Positions 7,460 through 16,045 of a DNA stretch of 64,000 nucleotides are shown here, one piece after another. A program made the position numbers and the translations under genes. Position 1 is the first letter of the stretch. Each line of letters starts with the position of its first letter. Source of the DNA: Ammoniphilus resinae (GTDB lineage: Bacteria > Bacillota > Bacilli > Aneurinibacillales > RAOX-1); the NCBI RefSeq assembly GCF_017873965.1, contig NZ_JAGGKT010000002.1, positions 224,312 to 288,311 of the forward strand. The letters run 5' to 3'. Under the pieces are notes generated by a model, which was not told the DNA's origin, did no database searches, and saw only the letters and a list, made by a program, of their open reading frames with translations.

Positions 7460-8011
7460 GTGAGCAAAAAAGTTCTGATTGTCACTGGAGATGCGGTTGA
7501 AGCACTTGAGATTTATTATCCTTACTATCGTTGTTTAGAGGAAGGATTCGAAACGGTCATCGCTTCACCAACGAAGAAGACCCTACATACTGTTTGCCAT
7601 GATTTTGTACCAGAAAGTGAAACATATACGGAAAAACCGGCGTATCTTCTTGATTCCCATATGGCCTTTGCCGATGTGAAGCCGGAGGAATTTGACGGAT
7701 TAATCATCCCTGGGGGAAGAGCACCAGAATATATTCGTTTGAATGAGCATTTGAAGCCAATTGTGAGTCACTTCTTTACAGCAGGGAAGCCGGTTGCATC
7801 GATTTGCCACGGTTCCCAGGTTCTGGCACTTATTGGCGACCAGATCAAAGGAAGAGAAATGACAGCCTACCAGGCATGCCGCCCAGATGTGGAAGCATGT
7901 GGTGCAATCTATCAAACGAACACCTTGCACGTCCATGAAAATCTCGTTTCCGGGCATGCTTGGCCAGATCTTCCTGGATTTATGAGAGAATTTATTCGCC
8001 TATTAAAATAG
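7460..8011 (+). CDS. DJ-1/PfpI-family protein
   Basis: A 183-residue protein with the class I glutamine-amidotransferase-like fold. The nucleophile elbow is ASICHGSQVLA (Cys in CHG), preceded by the FDGLIIPGGRAPEYIR glycine-rich turn. Family members include the PfpI protease-like, YhbO/YraA stress and glyoxalase/deglycase proteins, and the exact activity cannot be set from sequence. The GTG at 7460 is preferred over the TTG at 7436 because AAAAGGGGTG lies between them at correct spacing for 7460. It is a single-gene unit, with a consensus promoter before it and a terminator after it. Confidence 0.85.
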   Translation: MSKKVLIVTGDAVEALEIYYPYYRCLEEGFETVIASPTKKTLHTVCHDFVPESETYTEKPAYLLDSHMAFADVKPEEFDGLIIPGGRAPEYIRLNEHLKPIVSHFFTAGKPVASICHGSQVLALIGDQIKGREMTAYQACRPDVEACGAIYQTNTLHVHENLVSGHAWPDLPGFMREFIRLLK

Positions 8012-8019
8012 TAATCTTA

Positions 8020-8054
8020 AACCCCTGATTCCCCTAGTGAATCAGGGGTTTTTT
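8020..8054 (+). terminator. Terminator after the DJ-1/PfpI gene
   Basis: AACCCCTGATT / AATCAGGGGTT, an 11-base perfect stem, followed by Ts. Confidence 0.85.
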
Positions 8055-8200
8055 CTATTTAAATCCCAATTATAAAAGAGAATAATAGTTCCATTGTGTA
8101 GAATTCTTAGAATTGAACATACAATAAGAGTGTGATATTTTAAAGCTAAAGAATAAATGGATGAACTAACCTAAGTCGATTGATTGTAGGAAGTGATCGC

Positions 8201-9661
8201 ATGATTGGGAATGTCAAACCTTTAAACAAGCTTGATAAACAGAAAAGCATTGAGCAAAAAACGCAGGCAGTGAAGTGGGTAGGGGTCATTTTATCAGTCG
8301 TTATATTTTTACTTCTTGTTTTTATGTTGCCTAAAGAACTCCACCGTGAAGCGAAGCTGGCCATTGCCATGACCGTTTCGGCGATTGTTTTGTTTATTAC
8401 CGAGGCATTTTCATATGGGCAAATCTCATTGTTGATTATTCTATTCACGTGTTTTACTCAGATTGTTTCCATCGATACTGCCTTAAGCGGTTTTTCTTCA
8501 GGCGCGATCTTCCTCATTATCGGGGGAATGATGATTGCCAAAGCCGTCAATGACACTCCCTTAACACAAAGGATGACTTATTACGTCCTACAGAAGTTTG
8601 GCAGCACAACATCGCGGGTGTTGGCCGGAATCATCCTCATTTCCCAGGTGCAAGCATTTTTTATTCCGGCGACTGCAGTTCGAGCAACATTATTGCTGCC
8701 TGTTGTCATTTCGCTGCTCAAAACTTTTGACCATCAGTTAAATCCGAATATTCGCAGACAGTTCATGCTGGGCGTTGCATATGGTGGAAACATAAGTGGA
8801 ACGGCAATTTTGCCTGCTGCAATTGGGAACGTCCTAGCCGTAGAGATTTTAAATATCTATCTCGGAACGTCGATCTCTTATTTTGGTTGGCTATTGTACG
8901 CTTTACCTATTTGGATTCTACTGATCCCAACCATCTGGTACATCATCCGGAGGGTCTATCCAGCAGAGAGCCAAGAAATTCAAGGGATTAGAAAGGAAAT
9001 GAAGGAGCAATTGCAAGGGTTGGGAAAAATTAACGTAAGAGAAATCCGTTGTTTGATTATCTTAGGGATTACTGTTTTATTATGGATGACTGAATCCTTT
9101 CATCATATGCATCCAGCTATTCCAGCTATTTTTGCTGCAGTTGTCTTAAGCTTGCCGAAAATCGGGGTAACAACATGGGAGAATGTGATCAAAATCAATT
9201 TGGATACGGTCTTTGTTTTGGGTGCTACCCTTTCGTTAGGGACCATTCTGAATGAAACCGGTGCGATTCAATTTCTTGGGGGATTCTTGCAGGCTCAATG
9301 GCTAGTTGATAGTATGCGTCACTCTCTACTAGCGGTCATTTTGGTCGTTATAATCACGCAAATTTACCATTTAGGTGTGTCTAACGTCTCGACAGCGATC
9401 GTCACATTGTTGCCGGTATTGATTGGCATCGCTACACAAATTGGAGTAGATCCCGTATACATTGTCTTTGCGGCGTCCATTACCTGTCTACATGGGTTCA
9501 TTCTAGTCATAGAAACAATGCCAAATATCATCTCGCAAGGAAGCGGTTATATTACCCAGAAAGAATTTATTGTTCCTGGAATATGGGCAACAGTGGCTTC
9601 TAGCCTAATCACGGTGATTGTTGCTGCAACTTGGTGGAAATGGATTGGATTTATGCCATAA
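8201..9661 (+). CDS. SLC13/DASS-family Na+-coupled carboxylate (or anion) carrier
   Basis: A 486-residue inner-membrane carrier with about eleven or twelve helices in two halves. The SLC13 signatures show as GNISGTAILPAA in the first half and LGVSNVSTAIVTLLPVL in the second, where paired SN(T/V)-type motifs bind Na+ and the substrate carboxylates. Usual substrates are C4/C6 dicarboxylates or citrate; sulfate and others occur. The ATG at 8201 with AGGAAG upstream is preferred over the TTG at 8180. It stands alone, ends at a bidirectional terminator, and converges on the dctP unit. With the TRAP genes next door it suggests carboxylate scavenging, which is an inference. Confidence 0.8.
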   Translation: MIGNVKPLNKLDKQKSIEQKTQAVKWVGVILSVVIFLLLVFMLPKELHREAKLAIAMTVSAIVLFITEAFSYGQISLLIILFTCFTQIVSIDTALSGFSSGAIFLIIGGMMIAKAVNDTPLTQRMTYYVLQKFGSTTSRVLAGIILISQVQAFFIPATAVRATLLLPVVISLLKTFDHQLNPNIRRQFMLGVAYGGNISGTAILPAAIGNVLAVEILNIYLGTSISYFGWLLYALPIWILLIPTIWYIIRRVYPAESQEIQGIRKEMKEQLQGLGKINVREIRCLIILGITVLLWMTESFHHMHPAIPAIFAAVVLSLPKIGVTTWENVIKINLDTVFVLGATLSLGTILNETGAIQFLGGFLQAQWLVDSMRHSLLAVILVVIITQIYHLGVSNVSTAIVTLLPVLIGIATQIGVDPVYIVFAASITCLHGFILVIETMPNIISQGSGYITQKEFIVPGIWATVASSLITVIVAATWWKWIGFMP

Positions 9662-9804
9662 AGGAGATATATTGCGGGCTTCTAGCTGCAGTCAATATCA
9701 ATTTCCAGGCAAGCGGGCATAAAGAAGTTGTCCTGTAGGAGAGTAGAGGATTCAGAAAGATGTCTATGATACAAGGAAAGCCACCCCTTCATATTAAAGA
9801 AAAT

Positions 9805-9836
9805 GGGCTGCACATGAAGTGCAGCCCTATTTTTTA
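9805..9836. terminator. Bidirectional terminator between the SLC13 gene and dctP
   Basis: GGGCTGCAC-atgaa-GTGCAGCCC with Ts on the right and an A-rich tract on the left, so it can stop both convergent units. Confidence 0.8.
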
Positions 9837-10946
9837 ACGGCTCATCGCATCCTTTATGACATCCTCACCAATGATCGGATTGTATTCGTCATACACGGGC
9901 TTTAGGAAGTCTCTAAACTTTTGGATATCCTCTTTAGATAGTTCATTAATTTCTATTTGACCACGTTCTTGAAGTTTCTTCAGGGCAGCTGCATTCAACT
10001 CCGCAGCTTGACTACGGGCAAAATCAGTCCCTACCTTTACTCCTTCTTCTACAATCTTTCTAGTCGCATCGTTCATGCTGTTCCAAAATTTTGTATTAGT
10101 CAGTAAAGCATAGTCAACACGGGTATGACCCATGATGGTCATATACTTCTGCACTTCATCAAATTTTTTCGACTCGATGTTACTAAATGTATTTTCCTGG
10201 CCATCTACTGTCCCTTGCTGAAGTGCTGTATATAATTCATTGAATGGAATGGAAACAGAACCTGCACTAAGAGTAGAGTAGAGCTTCTCTAACACCTGAC
10301 CTCCTTGCGTTCTAAACTTTAAGCCGTTAAAGTCCTCAGGTGCCTTAATCGGCTTTTTGTTATTGGTAATATGCTTTGGACCATTCGGCCACATTCCCAT
10401 TCCAAGGGCTCCATCTTTTTCCAAACGTTTAAAGATTTCTTGCCCTTTGGGTCCATCCCAGAAAGCATTCGCCGCTTCATCACTGGAAAAGAGGAACGGC
10501 ATTGAAGGAATATTGAAGCCGGGATCGTTACCAACCAATTTTGCCATGTCAGGAATAATAAATTGGGCGTTATTGGCTACGAGATTTTGATATTCATCCT
10601 TGTCACCAAAGAGAGAACTGTTAGGGAATACCTGTACTTTGATCTTGCCCCCTGAAGCCTCTTCGATCGCTTTTTTCATCGCTAGGGCTCCTTGATGCTT
10701 AGGCGTATTTTCTGCTACCACGTGGGAGATTTTAATTGTCATTTCTTGGATATCCGCGCCCGCCTCTTTGGCAGGTTCCTTCGCGGGTTCCTTCGCGGGT
10801 TCAGGGGTAGAACCACCCGAATTTGCCGGTGGGGAAGAAGACCCACCGCCATTTGACGCTGGCTCGCTGCTGCCACCGCAGGCTGTTAAACTGGCAGCTA
10901 ATGCAGCAGACATAAATAACATGGAAAACATTCTTCTCTTTTTCAT
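9834..10946 (-). CDS. dctP: TRAP transporter substrate-binding lipoprotein (DctP)
   Basis: A 370-residue extracytoplasmic solute receptor. It has a lipoprotein signal (hydrophobic run ending LTACGG, with Cys as lipidation site), then a low-complexity linker with the EPAK unit repeated three times. The DctP domain follows, with GKIKVQVFPNSSLFGDKDEY, the conserved GLKFRTQGG segment carrying the carboxylate-clamping Arg, and QQGTVDGQENTFSN. TRAP receptors bind organic acids and hand them to the DctQ/DctM membrane pair. Those two are encoded divergently about 1.1 kb away. Its start overlaps the end of the dehydrogenase gene by four bases, so the two are cotranslated. Confidence 0.9.
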   Translation of the reverse strand: MKKRRMFSMLFMSAALAASLTACGGSSEPASNGGGSSSPPANSGGSTPEPAKEPAKEPAKEAGADIQEMTIKISHVVAENTPKHQGALAMKKAIEEASGGKIKVQVFPNSSLFGDKDEYQNLVANNAQFIIPDMAKLVGNDPGFNIPSMPFLFSSDEAANAFWDGPKGQEIFKRLEKDGALGMGMWPNGPKHITNNKKPIKAPEDFNGLKFRTQGGQVLEKLYSTLSAGSVSIPFNELYTALQQGTVDGQENTFSNIESKKFDEVQKYMTIMGHTRVDYALLTNTKFWNSMNDATRKIVEEGVKVGTDFARSQAAELNAAALKKLQERGQIEINELSKEDIQKFRDFLKPVYDEYNPIIGEDVIKDAMSR

Positions 10947-11848
10947 TTTGAATCCCCCTTATTAAATGTGGTATAAGTTGATACAAAACGAAAGATTTCT
11001 GTATGATCCGGCTGTCCGCCTAAGTCATCTTTCGCTTGTGTATACGTGTCGTAAAGCAGCTTCATGAGTGGTGTTGAATCACCCATATGGTCCAACAACT
11101 CTTTGGCAATACCGATGTCCTTCTTGTGCAGTTCGAGGCTAAACCCGGAATTAAATTGTCCGTTAAGGATGAATTGCGGGAACTTATAATCTGTAGAAAT
11201 GCTCTTCCCGGAACTGTGATTGAAGACATCAACCCCAATTTTTGGATCCACGCCAAACTGTGAAAGAATATGTACGGCTTCACAGGTAGCCAGCATGTGG
11301 GCAGCAGATAGATAATTATTTAACGCTTTAATCAAATGGCCCGAGCCGCTGGAGCCGGTATAAAAAATCTTTTCCCCCATAGTTCTTAAAAGATCATAAT
11401 GATCGGTGAAAACTGTATCTGGCCCTCCTACCATAATGGTTAACTGACCATTTATGGCTTTTTTCACGCCACCGCTGACAGGTGCATCCAAGAGTTGGAT
11501 TCCGAGTACAGCAAGTTCTTCGGCATTGTTTCTCGTATCCAAGGGAAAGGAGCTGCTCATGTCGATAATCGTTAAAACTTCCTTCCGATAGCGGTATGAA
11601 GAATAAATCGTTGTAAGCTGTTTAATTACTTCATTAACAATTTGAGAATGTGGCAGCATCAAGATGATGGTGTTCGATTGGTCGACAATATCTGAGAGGG
11701 TAGAGGCAATCGCTCCAAACTCCTGTAAAGAGGAGGAAGCGTTTTCATTTTTATCGTAACAACGGATCTTGTACCCATGCTCTAACAAGCGTTTGGCCAT
11801 CGGAAATCCCATATTCCCTAGTCCGATGAAACCAATCGTCTTACCCAT
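10943..11848 (-). CDS. NAD(P)-dependent beta-hydroxyacid dehydrogenase (3-hydroxyisobutyrate dehydrogenase family)
   Basis: A 301-residue protein with an N-terminal Rossmann fold (IGFIGLGNMGFPMAKRLLEHG). Further motifs are the substrate-binding DAPVSGGVKKAINGQLTIMVGG and the catalytic-Lys motif GSGHLIKALNNYLSAAHML. The family oxidises 3-hydroxyisobutyrate, tartronate semialdehyde, glycerate-type or related beta-hydroxyacids. It is the first gene of a two-gene leftward unit with dctP (four-base overlap), which suggests that the TRAP system imports a hydroxyacid this enzyme then oxidises. The substrate is not shown by the sequence. Confidence 0.85.
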   Translation of the reverse strand: MGKTIGFIGLGNMGFPMAKRLLEHGYKIRCYDKNENASSSLQEFGAIASTLSDIVDQSNTIILMLPHSQIVNEVIKQLTTIYSSYRYRKEVLTIIDMSSSFPLDTRNNAEELAVLGIQLLDAPVSGGVKKAINGQLTIMVGGPDTVFTDHYDLLRTMGEKIFYTGSSGSGHLIKALNNYLSAAHMLATCEAVHILSQFGVDPKIGVDVFNHSSGKSISTDYKFPQFILNGQFNSGFSLELHKKDIGIAKELLDHMGDSTPLMKLLYDTYTQAKDDLGGQPDHTEIFRFVSTYTTFNKGDSK

Positions 11849-12096
11849 AGTTATGTAATTCCCCTTTCATTTCTGTGACAATATAATCGAATTTTCCTAT
11901 TTCCAAAACATCCTCCACCTCCAATGAGAGTCACAAATCAAAAATCCAACTTAAATATACCAAATATTTAATATAATGTGAATATAAATAATAAATATAA
12001 TCAACCAAAATTTCTATTTATTTATTTGTGAGAATTTAGTATATTGGTAATACGATCATTCGGTTGTCTAAAAATCAAGGGAAAGGGGTAAAGAGG

Positions 12097-12645
12097 ATGG
12101 GGTTTAGGTGGCTTCATAAGGTTGAAGAGTATTCAGCTGGGATCCTCTTTTTAGGGGGGGTCATTGTAAGTCTGTATTCCGTATTTATGCGTTATGTATT
12201 AAATCTTCCACCTGCTTGGTCACTGGAAATTTTCGAATTATTAATGGTCTGGTCAATCTTTATTGGCTTTGGGATCGCCCTACGGGAAAATCACCATATT
12301 GTCATTGATCTGGTTTATGATAAACTTCCGTATGCGGTAAAAAGAGCTGTCTGTGTTGTAAGCAATTTCATCGGTGCAGCATATTGCATATTTATGACTG
12401 TCACAGGGATAAAAATGATAGCGCTTGCACATGAGCAACAGATTGTAACAATTGATGTAGGAATCCCGATTTGGGTTACATATCTGATTATGCCCGTTGG
12501 CATGGCCTTGTTGGCCCTCTATTTTATCTTAAAAGGAATCTATGCAATCAAAGGGGATCGAACGGAGATTATCGGTCATTTAGGACACGACATAGCCCCG
12601 GACGGAATATTGGATGACAAAGCCAAGGGAGGACTGCATCTTTAA
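12097..12645 (+). CDS. dctQ: TRAP transporter small membrane subunit (DctQ)
   Basis: A 182-residue protein with four membrane helices typical of DctQ: GILFLGGVIVSLYSVFMRY, LEIFELLMVWSIFIGFGIAL, a third around residues 85-105 and a fourth around 120-145. WSLEIFELLMVW and ALRENHHIVIDL are characteristic. The ATG at 12097 has AAAGGGG seven bases upstream and is preferred to a TTG eleven codons earlier. Its stop overlaps the dctM start as TAATG. DctQ scaffolds the DctM channel. Confidence 0.9.
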   Translation: MGFRWLHKVEEYSAGILFLGGVIVSLYSVFMRYVLNLPPAWSLEIFELLMVWSIFIGFGIALRENHHIVIDLVYDKLPYAVKRAVCVVSNFIGAAYCIFMTVTGIKMIALAHEQQIVTIDVGIPIWVTYLIMPVGMALLALYFILKGIYAIKGDRTEIIGHLGHDIAPDGILDDKAKGGLHL

Positions 12646-13913
12646 TGAACCCCACTTTCGTTCTTTTTTTTACATTTGCCATTCTATGTTTGATCCGAGT
12701 ACCAATTGCAATTAGTTTAGGTTTATCTAGCATTATCGCCCTAACGTTGATTGATTTTACACTCTATCCCGTGATCCAAAAGATGTTTAGTTCCCTTAAT
12801 TCAGCAACTTTGATGGCGATTCCAGGATTTGTTTTTGCCGGGATCATCATGTCAAAAGGGGGAATCTCTTATTATCTAATCGAATCCCTTAAATCGTGGG
12901 TAGGCCATATTCGCGGTGGTTTAGCCGTTGTAACAATCCTTGCCTGTATGATTTTTGCCGCGATTTCCGGATCAAGCCCAGCTACCGCTGCAGCTATTGG
13001 TAGCATCATGATCCCGGGAATGGTGAAAGCTGGGTACAGTAAAAAGTATGCCATGGGATTAGTAGCCGCCTCTGGAACCCTGGGAATCCTCATACCACCA
13101 TCGATTCCACTAATCATTTATGGTTCCGTCGCCGAAGTGTCGATTGGTAAATTGTTTACAGCCGGGATTCTTCCTGGTTTGTTGTTGGGTGGCGTTTTAT
13201 TAATTTCAGCGATTATTCATGCTAGAATCAACAACTATGGCCGTCTTCCAAAAGAAACAATGGAGCAGCGATGGAAGAAGTCTGGGAAAGCAATCTGGGG
13301 ATTTGCGCTACCAGTTTTAATCCTCGGCGGGATCTATACAGGGATCGTGACACCTACCGAGGCTGCCTTCGTAGCCAGTTTTTACGGTGTGATCGTATCT
13401 GTCTTTATCTACAGGGAAATGAATTGGAAAAAGTTCATTGAGGTAACCAAGGAATCGATTAATATTACAGCCATGATTTTCTTAATTATTGCTTCCGCTA
13501 TGATATTTGGGATGTTTCTTACAACGGAACAGATTCCACAAGATTTTACCGCGTGGGTTGAATCCCATGCAGCCAATAAATGGATTTTCATCATTGCCAT
13601 CAACCTAATGTTCTTTATCCTCGGGATGTTCCTCGAGGCGATCGCTATTATTTTAATTACACTGCCGATTCTTCTGCCAGTACTTACCATGTTTGATATC
13701 AATGTGATTCATTTTGCGATTATCATGACGATTAACATGGAATTAGCGATGATCACGCCCCCCGTGGGCCTCAATCTGTTCGTCGTCAGTGGTATCTCAA
13801 AGGAAAAAGTCGGTGCTGTTGTCCGAGGAGTGCTTCCTTTCTTCGCACTTATGATTTTAGCTTTGGTGCTCGTTGTGATATTCCCAGAGATTTCGCTGTT
13901 TTTGACTAAGTAA
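12645..13913 (+). CDS. dctM: TRAP transporter large membrane subunit (DctM)
   Basis: A 422-residue DctM with about twelve hydrophobic segments and the family motifs IPGFVFAGIIMSKGG, ISGSSPATAAAIGSIMIPGM, TLGILIPPSIPLIIYG, GIVTPTEAAFVASFYG and ITPPVGLNLFVVSGIS. DctM carries the Na+-coupled transport of an organic acid delivered by DctP. The start overlaps dctQ by one base (TAATG), implying translational coupling. The unit ends at a palindrome-family terminator at 13934. Confidence 0.92.
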   Translation: MNPTFVLFFTFAILCLIRVPIAISLGLSSIIALTLIDFTLYPVIQKMFSSLNSATLMAIPGFVFAGIIMSKGGISYYLIESLKSWVGHIRGGLAVVTILACMIFAAISGSSPATAAAIGSIMIPGMVKAGYSKKYAMGLVAASGTLGILIPPSIPLIIYGSVAEVSIGKLFTAGILPGLLLGGVLLISAIIHARINNYGRLPKETMEQRWKKSGKAIWGFALPVLILGGIYTGIVTPTEAAFVASFYGVIVSVFIYREMNWKKFIEVTKESINITAMIFLIIASAMIFGMFLTTEQIPQDFTAWVESHAANKWIFIIAINLMFFILGMFLEAIAIILITLPILLPVLTMFDINVIHFAIIMTINMELAMITPPVGLNLFVVSGISKEKVGAVVRGVLPFFALMILALVLVVIFPEISLFLTK

Positions 13914-13933
13914 GTGATTTTTTGAATGATGAA

Positions 13934-13970
13934 AATGGATAACGGAAGAATTTTCCGTTATCCATTTTTT
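13934..13970 (+). terminator. Repeat-family palindrome acting as terminator after dctM
   Basis: AATGGATAACGGAA / TTCCGTTATCCATT, a 14-base perfect stem with a run of Ts. It is the longest-stemmed member of the window-wide family. Confidence 0.8.
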
Positions 13971-14066
13971 TTGAATTTATACATCCCTCCCGCTGCAGTC
14001 TTAGTAGGATCCAGCTGGTAGGTGGTTATTGGAGGTAGGGCTCCGATTTGATTCGAACCGAGAGGA

Positions 14067-14086
14067 CGTAAAACATGTGTTTTACG
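14067..14086. repeat. Perfect 20-base palindrome
   Basis: CGTAAAACATGTGTTTTACG, enclosed by outer GATTCG/CGAATC arms. It lies between the dctM terminator and the REP-like element. Function not evident. Confidence 0.5.
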
Positions 14087-14099
14087 AATCGGGGGATTA

Positions 14100-14200
14100 G
14101 GGACAGGGTGAGCGAAAAAATAAAGGGACCTGTCTCAAATCAGGCGTATTTGAGACAGGGTGAACAGAAAAACACAGGGACCTGTCTCGATCCTGTCCGC
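14100..14200. repeat. REP/BIME-like element: alternating inverted copies around GGGACCTGTCTC
   Basis: Two direct copies of a unit beginning GACAGGGTGA and ending AGGGACCTGTCTC overlap so that they form successive hairpins: GACAGG/CCTGTC, then CCTGTCTCAAAT/ATTTGAGACAGG, then GAGACAGG/CCTGTCTC. This alternating architecture is that of REP elements mobilised by RAYT transposases. No RAYT gene lies in the window. The element sits just beyond the stop of the leftward thrS-like gene, so it could also form its transcript end. Confidence 0.6.
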
Positions 14201-14214
14201 GCCCCCAAGCTATG

Positions 14215-15420
14215 CTATGACTTTCTGCCCTTGGCTATCTCTTCATGGAGCCCAGCAACCACTTTCTCAACCTTCATCACACCTTGGTTTCCCTCTTTCC
14301 GTTTTCTTACCGCCAAGCTCTGATTTTCCATCTCCTTATCTCCAATCACAAGCATATAAGGGATCTTCTGCTTTTCTGCGTCTCTTATTTTCAGGCCGAC
14401 CTTTTCCGCCCTGTTATCGGCTTCAACCCGTATTCCCGCTGATTGTAATCGAGCTCTTACCTGATTTGCATAAGCAGTATGGGAATCGGCGATCGGGAGG
14501 ATTTTAGCTTGAACAGGGGATAGCCATAAGGGAAATTCCCCGCCATAATGTTCGATTAAGATCGCCATAAACCGCTCTACGGAACCAAAGATAGCCCGAT
14601 GAATCATGACCGGTTGATGCGGCTGGTCATCTTCGCCCACATACGAACAATTAAACTTTTCCAGCATTTGAAAGTCTAGTTGAACTGTTCCGCACTGCCA
14701 GCTTCGTCCAAGAGAATCCAAAATATGAAAGTCTATTTTCGGTCCATAAAAGGCTCCGTCACCAGGATTGATTTGGTAGTCTAACCCTTTGGTCTTTAAG
14801 ACTGACTCTAGCGACGCCTCAGCCTGTTCCCATATTTGCAAAGATCCCATATACTTTTCCGGCCGAGTAGAAAGTTCCACTTTATATCGAAAGCCAAAAT
14901 GTGAATACAGATCATCAATTAAATCTAGGATCTTTTCAATCTCCGATTCAATTTGCTCCGGACGAACGAATAAATGCGCATCATCCTGTGTAAAAGAACG
15001 AACTCTTAACAATCCATTCAGTGACCCAGAGAGTTCATGACGGTGAACCAACCCCAGTTCGGCAAAGCGGATCGGTAATTCCCGGTAACTTCTGCGTTTG
15101 CTATTAAATATTAGGATCGCCCCAGGACAATTCATCGGTTTAATTGCATAATTCTGATCATCCACGTGGGAAAAATACATATTCTCATGATAATGATCCC
15201 AGTGACCCGATTTTTCCCATAGATCTTGCTTCATCATAATCGGAGTTTTGATCTCCGAATAACCTGCTTCCAGGTGTTTACGTCTCCAGAGACTCTCAAG
15301 CTCATTGCGAATGACCATCCCATTGGGCAAGAAGAACGGCATCCCCGGCGCCTCCTCCATTGAAATAAACAACTCCAATTCCTGACCTAATTTGCAGTGA
15401 CTAAATTTTTCTGCTTCCAT
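14215..15420 (-). CDS. thrS: Short threonyl-tRNA synthetase lacking the TGS and editing domains
   Basis: Charges tRNA-Thr with threonine in the cytosol. The protein has 401 residues, against about 640 for ThrS/ThrZ of Bacillus, and starts directly at the class II catalytic core. Zinc ligands are present: Cys in KPMNCPGA, His in SFTQDDAHLF and His in PVMIHRAIFGSVERF. Motif 2 (RHELSGSLNGLLRVRSF) and the C-terminal anticodon-binding domain (ADNRAEKVGLKIRDAEKQ) are complete. Without the N2 editing domain it cannot clear mischarged Ser-tRNA-Thr itself. The ATG at 15420 has AAGGAGG about ten bases before it. A T-box leader controls it. It is probably a second, starvation-induced synthetase beside a full-length one elsewhere. 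Confidence 0.9.
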   Translation of the reverse strand: MEAEKFSHCKLGQELELFISMEEAPGMPFFLPNGMVIRNELESLWRRKHLEAGYSEIKTPIMMKQDLWEKSGHWDHYHENMYFSHVDDQNYAIKPMNCPGAILIFNSKRRSYRELPIRFAELGLVHRHELSGSLNGLLRVRSFTQDDAHLFVRPEQIESEIEKILDLIDDLYSHFGFRYKVELSTRPEKYMGSLQIWEQAEASLESVLKTKGLDYQINPGDGAFYGPKIDFHILDSLGRSWQCGTVQLDFQMLEKFNCSYVGEDDQPHQPVMIHRAIFGSVERFMAILIEHYGGEFPLWLSPVQAKILPIADSHTAYANQVRARLQSAGIRVEADNRAEKVGLKIRDAEKQKIPYMLVIGDKEMENQSLAVRKRKEGNQGVMKVEKVVAGLHEEIAKGRKS

Positions 15421-15444
15421 TCTGATTCTGCCTCCTTGTTTTCT

Positions 15445-15584
15445 AAAAAAAAAACCGCACACATCCCAATAGAAGGGACGAGTGCGGTCGTGGTACCACC
15501 CTAATTCAACAAAACAATCGTTTTGTGCTCGACAAGATAACGGATTGACCGATTATAGATAATCTGCTGAATCAATTCTCCATA
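15445..15584 (-). promoter_or_regulatory. Second, partial T-box: duplicated switch module without Stem I
   Basis: About 140 bases repeat the 3' half of the first leader at roughly nine positions in ten by eye. They hold the TATGG entry, ATTATCnATnATCGGTCAATC, the T-box core AGGGTGGTACCACG (15502-15489) and the ACCGCAC/GTGCGGT terminator, ending in a long T run at 15454-15445. No Stem I and no second specifier loop precede it. The transcript must therefore pass two identical terminators with only one specifier. Confidence 0.85.
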
Positions 15585-15587
15585 TAC

Positions 15588-15839
15588 AAAAAACCGCACA
15601 CATCCCAAAATAAGGGACGAGTGCGGTCGTGGTACCACCCTAATTCCATAAAACAAAAGTTTTATGCTTGGCAAGATAACGGATTGACCGATCATGGATA
15701 ATTTGTTTCAACATTTCCCCATAATAGCTCAAAGGTGGTAAATCATTCCGTTTTCCTCAGGGTTCGCAGCCAATGACCCTGTTCTCTGAACAAGAAAACA
15801 AGAATGATTCATGTCCTTCTCATAGCTCATTATATATTG
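15588..15839 (-). promoter_or_regulatory. Threonine T-box leader, first switch (Stem I plus antiterminator/terminator)
   Basis: T-box RNAs read the charging state of a tRNA and terminate or continue transcription. Transcription would begin near 15839. Stem I lies at about 15724-15830, with AATCATTC pairing GAATGATT near its base and an adjacent ACC-ACC (threonine codons) at 15734-15739 as specifier. The T-box core AGGGTGGTACCACG is at 15641-15628. The terminator uses ACCGCAC/GTGCGGT with inner GTCCC/GGGAT and ends in a T run at 15593-15588. Confidence 0.85.
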
Positions 15840-15845
15840 ATCGTA

Positions 15846-15874
15846 ATTTTAGTATAGGCCTTCAACAAAGTCAA
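15846..15874 (-). promoter_or_regulatory. Sigma-A promoter of the thrS T-box leader
   Basis: On the minus strand TTGACT (15874-15869), 17-base spacer, TAAAAT (15851-15846). Confidence 0.75.
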
Positions 15875-16018
15875 CAAGGAAAATCAAAAAAGGAGGAACG
15901 GGTATATGGTATTTACACCAGAAATCTTTACCGCTCCTTTTTATCTAACAAGCAAAAGGCAGTCTCAAAAATTAAGGAACAGACTTTTAATCAGCAACAA
16001 TCTATATTAAAATAGATG

Positions 16019-16045
16019 TTAGCACTCACACACGATGAGTGCCAA
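16019..16045 (+). promoter_or_regulatory. CIRCE element (HrcA operator) upstream of htpG
   Basis: TTAGCACTC, a nine-base spacer, GAGTGCCAA. It matches the CIRCE consensus (TTAGCACTC-N9-GAGTGCTAA) at 17 of 18 arm positions. A TAAAAT -10-like hexamer lies just upstream at about 16009-16014, so HrcA bound here would cover the transcript start. Confidence 0.9.

Noticed and set aside
15773-16015. Rightward 80-codon ORF between thrS and htpG
   Set aside because: It lies over the thrS promoter and Stem I on the opposite strand, and its product is low-complexity and polar.
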